Part shown: positions 62,203 to 64,000 of the stretch, piece by piece | How the letters are laid out: each line of letters begins with the position of its first letter | How positions within the stretch are numbered: the first letter of the stretch is position 1 | Origin: Paenibacillus sp. Soil522 | GTDB taxonomy: Bacteria > Bacillota > Bacilli > Paenibacillales > Paenibacillaceae | Assembly (NCBI RefSeq): GCF_001428245.1 | Contig: NZ_LMRV01000099.1 | Span: forward strand, 864-64,863 | Length of the DNA stretch: 64,000 bases | Direction: 5' to 3' | Made by a program: the position numbers and the translations under genes | The notes under the pieces: model-generated | Told to the model about the DNA's origin: nothing | The model's input: only the letters and a program-made list of their open reading frames with translations | The model's database searches: none

Positions 62203-63759
62203 ATGAGTTTGTTAACAGTTGAGCAATTATCACATACGTTTGGCGATCGCGTACTGTTTAGAAATGTATCTTTCCGTTTGCTGGAGGGGGAGCATGTCGG
62301 GCTGGTTGGCGCGAACGGTACAGGGAAATCCACGCTTATGAATATTTTGACAGGAAAACTGTTGAAGGATGACGGCAAGGTGGAATGGACGCCCCGCGTT
62401 CGTTATGGTTACTTGGACCAGCATACGAAGCTAGAACCAGGCAAAACAATCCGAGACGTTTTGAAGGATGCGTTTTTGCCATTGCTTGAATTAGAAGAGG
62501 AGCTTAACCTTATAGCTGCGCAAATGGGTGATGCCGATGCGGATACACTGGATCAGCTCTTAGTCCGTATGGGCGAAATTCAAGAGGAGCTTGAGATCGG
62601 CGATTTTTATTTAATCGATGTGAAGGTCGATGAGATGGCAAATGGTTTAGGACTTAATGCAATCGGTCTTGACCGCGACGTAACGGCGCTTAGCGGAGGA
62701 CAACGGACGAAGGTTCTGCTCGCCAAGCTGCTGCTTGAGAAGCCGGGCGTCCTATTGCTCGATGAGCCTACGAACTATTTGGATGAAGAGCATATTAACT
62801 GGCTGACTAACTATTTGAAAAATTACCCGCATTCCTTTGTTCTTATTTCACATGAAACGGGCTTTATGAACCAGGTCGTCAACGTTATTTATCATCTTGA
62901 ATTTACGAAGATGACACGTTACTCGGCTAATTATGAGAAGTTTCTTGAGATGTCTGAGCTGAACAAAGCGCAGCATATCGACGCCTACGAGAAGCAAAAG
63001 GATTACATTAAAAAACAAGAGGATTTCATCCAGCGCAATAAAGCGCGTGCTTCGACTTCCGGCCGTGCAAAGAGCCGCGAGAAGCAGCTTGACCGCATCG
63101 ACCGCATCGACAAGCCAGAGGAGGCAGCAAAGCCGACCTTTAATTTTAAAGAATCCAGAACGAGCGGCAAGACCGTATTTGAAGCAGACGGCATGGTTAT
63201 CGGATACAATAAGCCGCTTCTGCCTAAGATGGATATGGTGATCGAGCGCGGCGATAAGATTGCTATCGTTGGCTGCAACGGCGTTGGTAAATCAACGCTC
63301 CTCAAGTCGATTCTTGGTGTTATTCCTCCGCTTGCAGGCAAGACCTATCTTGGTGATTATTTATCTTCTGCTTATTTCGAGCAGGAAGCTAAGGCTCCAA
63401 CGATGACTCCGCTGGAGGACGTATGGAATGAGTTTTCCTTTATGAACCAGCATGAGGTTCGGGCTGCGCTTGCCCGCTGCGGCTTGAAGAACGAGCATAT
63501 TACACGTGCGCTGAATCAGCTTAGCGGTGGAGAGCAGGCGAAGGTTCGTCTCTGCAAGCTGATGATGCGCGAGAGCAACTGGATTTTGTTCGATGAACCG
63601 ACGAACCACTTAGACATCGTCGCCAAAGCGGAATTGAAACGAGCGCTTCAAGCCTACAAGGGTACAGTCGTTCTCGTCTCTCACGAACCTGATTTTTATG
63701 AGGATTGGGTAACAAAAACGTGGGATGTAGAAGCTTGGTCGATGCAAACCCAGAGGTGA
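62203..63759 (+). CDS. ABC-F family ATPase (YfmM-like)
   Basis: A 518-aa tandem ATPase without membrane part. First nucleotide domain: GANGTGKST, LSGGQRTK, LLLDEPTNYLD; second: GCNGVGKST, LSGGEQAK, ILFDEPTNHLD. The basic linker (KQKDYIKKQEDFIQRNKARAST) between them is the P-site tRNA interaction motif region of ABC-F translation factors. Resembles B. subtilis YfmM by overall pattern. Probably acts on stalled ribosomes. Confidence 0.92.
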   Translation: MSLLTVEQLSHTFGDRVLFRNVSFRLLEGEHVGLVGANGTGKSTLMNILTGKLLKDDGKVEWTPRVRYGYLDQHTKLEPGKTIRDVLKDAFLPLLELEEELNLIAAQMGDADADTLDQLLVRMGEIQEELEIGDFYLIDVKVDEMANGLGLNAIGLDRDVTALSGGQRTKVLLAKLLLEKPGVLLLDEPTNYLDEEHINWLTNYLKNYPHSFVLISHETGFMNQVVNVIYHLEFTKMTRYSANYEKFLEMSELNKAQHIDAYEKQKDYIKKQEDFIQRNKARASTSGRAKSREKQLDRIDRIDKPEEAAKPTFNFKESRTSGKTVFEADGMVIGYNKPLLPKMDMVIERGDKIAIVGCNGVGKSTLLKSILGVIPPLAGKTYLGDYLSSAYFEQEAKAPTMTPLEDVWNEFSFMNQHEVRAALARCGLKNEHITRALNQLSGGEQAKVRLCKLMMRESNWILFDEPTNHLDIVAKAELKRALQAYKGTVVLVSHEPDFYEDWVTKTWDVEAWSMQTQR

Positions 63760-63766
63760 TGGATAA

Positions 63767-64000
63767 ATGAATCGGCGAGGCTTTAGCTTTGCAGCATTGT
63801 GGGAAGTGTTCTGGACCGCATGCAAGCTTGGACTGACCTCATTCGGAGGACCTATCGCTCATATCGGCTATTTTCGTGATGAATATGTCGTACGGAGACA
63901 GTGGCTTAATGAGCGGGCATTTGCTGATTTGGTAGCGTTATGCCAATTTCTTCCAGGACCTGCCAGCAGCCAGCTTGGTATGGCGATCGGGGCGGGCCGT
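63767..64000 (+). CDS. Chromate transporter (ChrA), N-terminal part
   Basis: The frame starts at 63767 behind GAGGTGATGG and is cut by the window end. MNRRGFSFAALWEVFWTACKLGLTSFGGPIAHIGYF and LVALCQFLPGPASSQLGMAIG are the ChrA signature (SFGGP.AH..., FLPGP.S.Q). Members export chromate or related oxyanions; whether this is a full-length or split version is not visible. Probably cotranscribed with the ABC-F gene (7-nt gap). Confidence 0.9.
   Translation, partial: MNRRGFSFAALWEVFWTACKLGLTSFGGPIAHIGYFRDEYVVRRQWLNERAFADLVALCQFLPGPASSQLGMAIGAGR

Overview
The window looks like a chromosomal segment of a spore-forming Bacillota of the Paenibacillus type. The evidence is gene content and order: cotE-mutS-mutL-(methyltransferase)-miaA-hfq, then spoVK-hflX-ynbB-glnR-glnA, then lexA/yneA-ynzC follow the Bacillus subtilis backbone order. 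Two tiny YjcZ-type spore proteins, a CotE spore-coat gene, a KinB-like sporulation kinase and sporulation-type promoters fit the same picture. GC content is moderate and strong intrinsic terminators separate most units.

Layout. 1-1200: the 3' end of an IS3-family element whose last 100 bp is duplicated, a small Cys-rich protein, a DUF2905 remnant and a YjcZ gene. 1495-9000: sensor kinase, exported GH18 enzyme, two small envelope or hypothetical genes, DUF309, beta-carbonic anhydrase, an Fe-S-type small protein and an M32 carboxypeptidase. 9131-12861: a NitT/TauT-type ABC importer (binding protein, ATPase, permease) and an aromatic-acid-exporter-like protein. 12891-13398: five tandem ~101-bp non-coding units, each with a hairpin. 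13475-22733: cotE, an amidoligase-like gene, mutS, mutL, a methyltransferase, miaA and hfq. 22885-33133: a class A PBP with a lipoprotein cyclophilin, DUF402/YdcF, spoVK, hflX, ynbB, glnR and glnA. 33325-38431: an SDR protein, a second YjcZ, divergent lexA/yneA with SOS operators, ynzC, an aldo/keto reductase, a membrane protein and a HAD hydrolase. 38505-50600: mtnD, metH, rnz, an orphan sdpRI pair, mrfAB, a HAD-IIA phosphatase, an Fpg-like protein and a small receiver-like protein. 50606-51400: a ~795-bp non-coding giant imperfect palindrome. 51558-64000: an FtsJ-type methyltransferase, a YesMN two-component system with a sugar importer and a GH105/GH88 hydrolase, a Ser/Thr kinase fused to a MinD-like region, an ABC-F protein and the start of a chromate transporter.

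How genes work together. DNA maintenance is heavily represented: mismatch repair (mutSL), SOS control (lexA/yneA), MrfAB and an Fpg-like protein. Nitrogen control (glnRA) is preceded by a good GlnR box. The YesMN kinase/regulator, binding protein, two permeases and hydrolase form one oligosaccharide-uptake island that lacks its own ATPase. Sporulation genes are scattered, and the two YjcZ paralogues share one promoter architecture (sigma-K-like -10 plus a GerE-like box).

The least explained structures are the giant palindrome at 50606-51400 and the tandem hairpin array at 12891-13398 just upstream of cotE. In both, structure is conserved in the absence of any coding sequence. All assignments were made by reading the sequence, without database searches.
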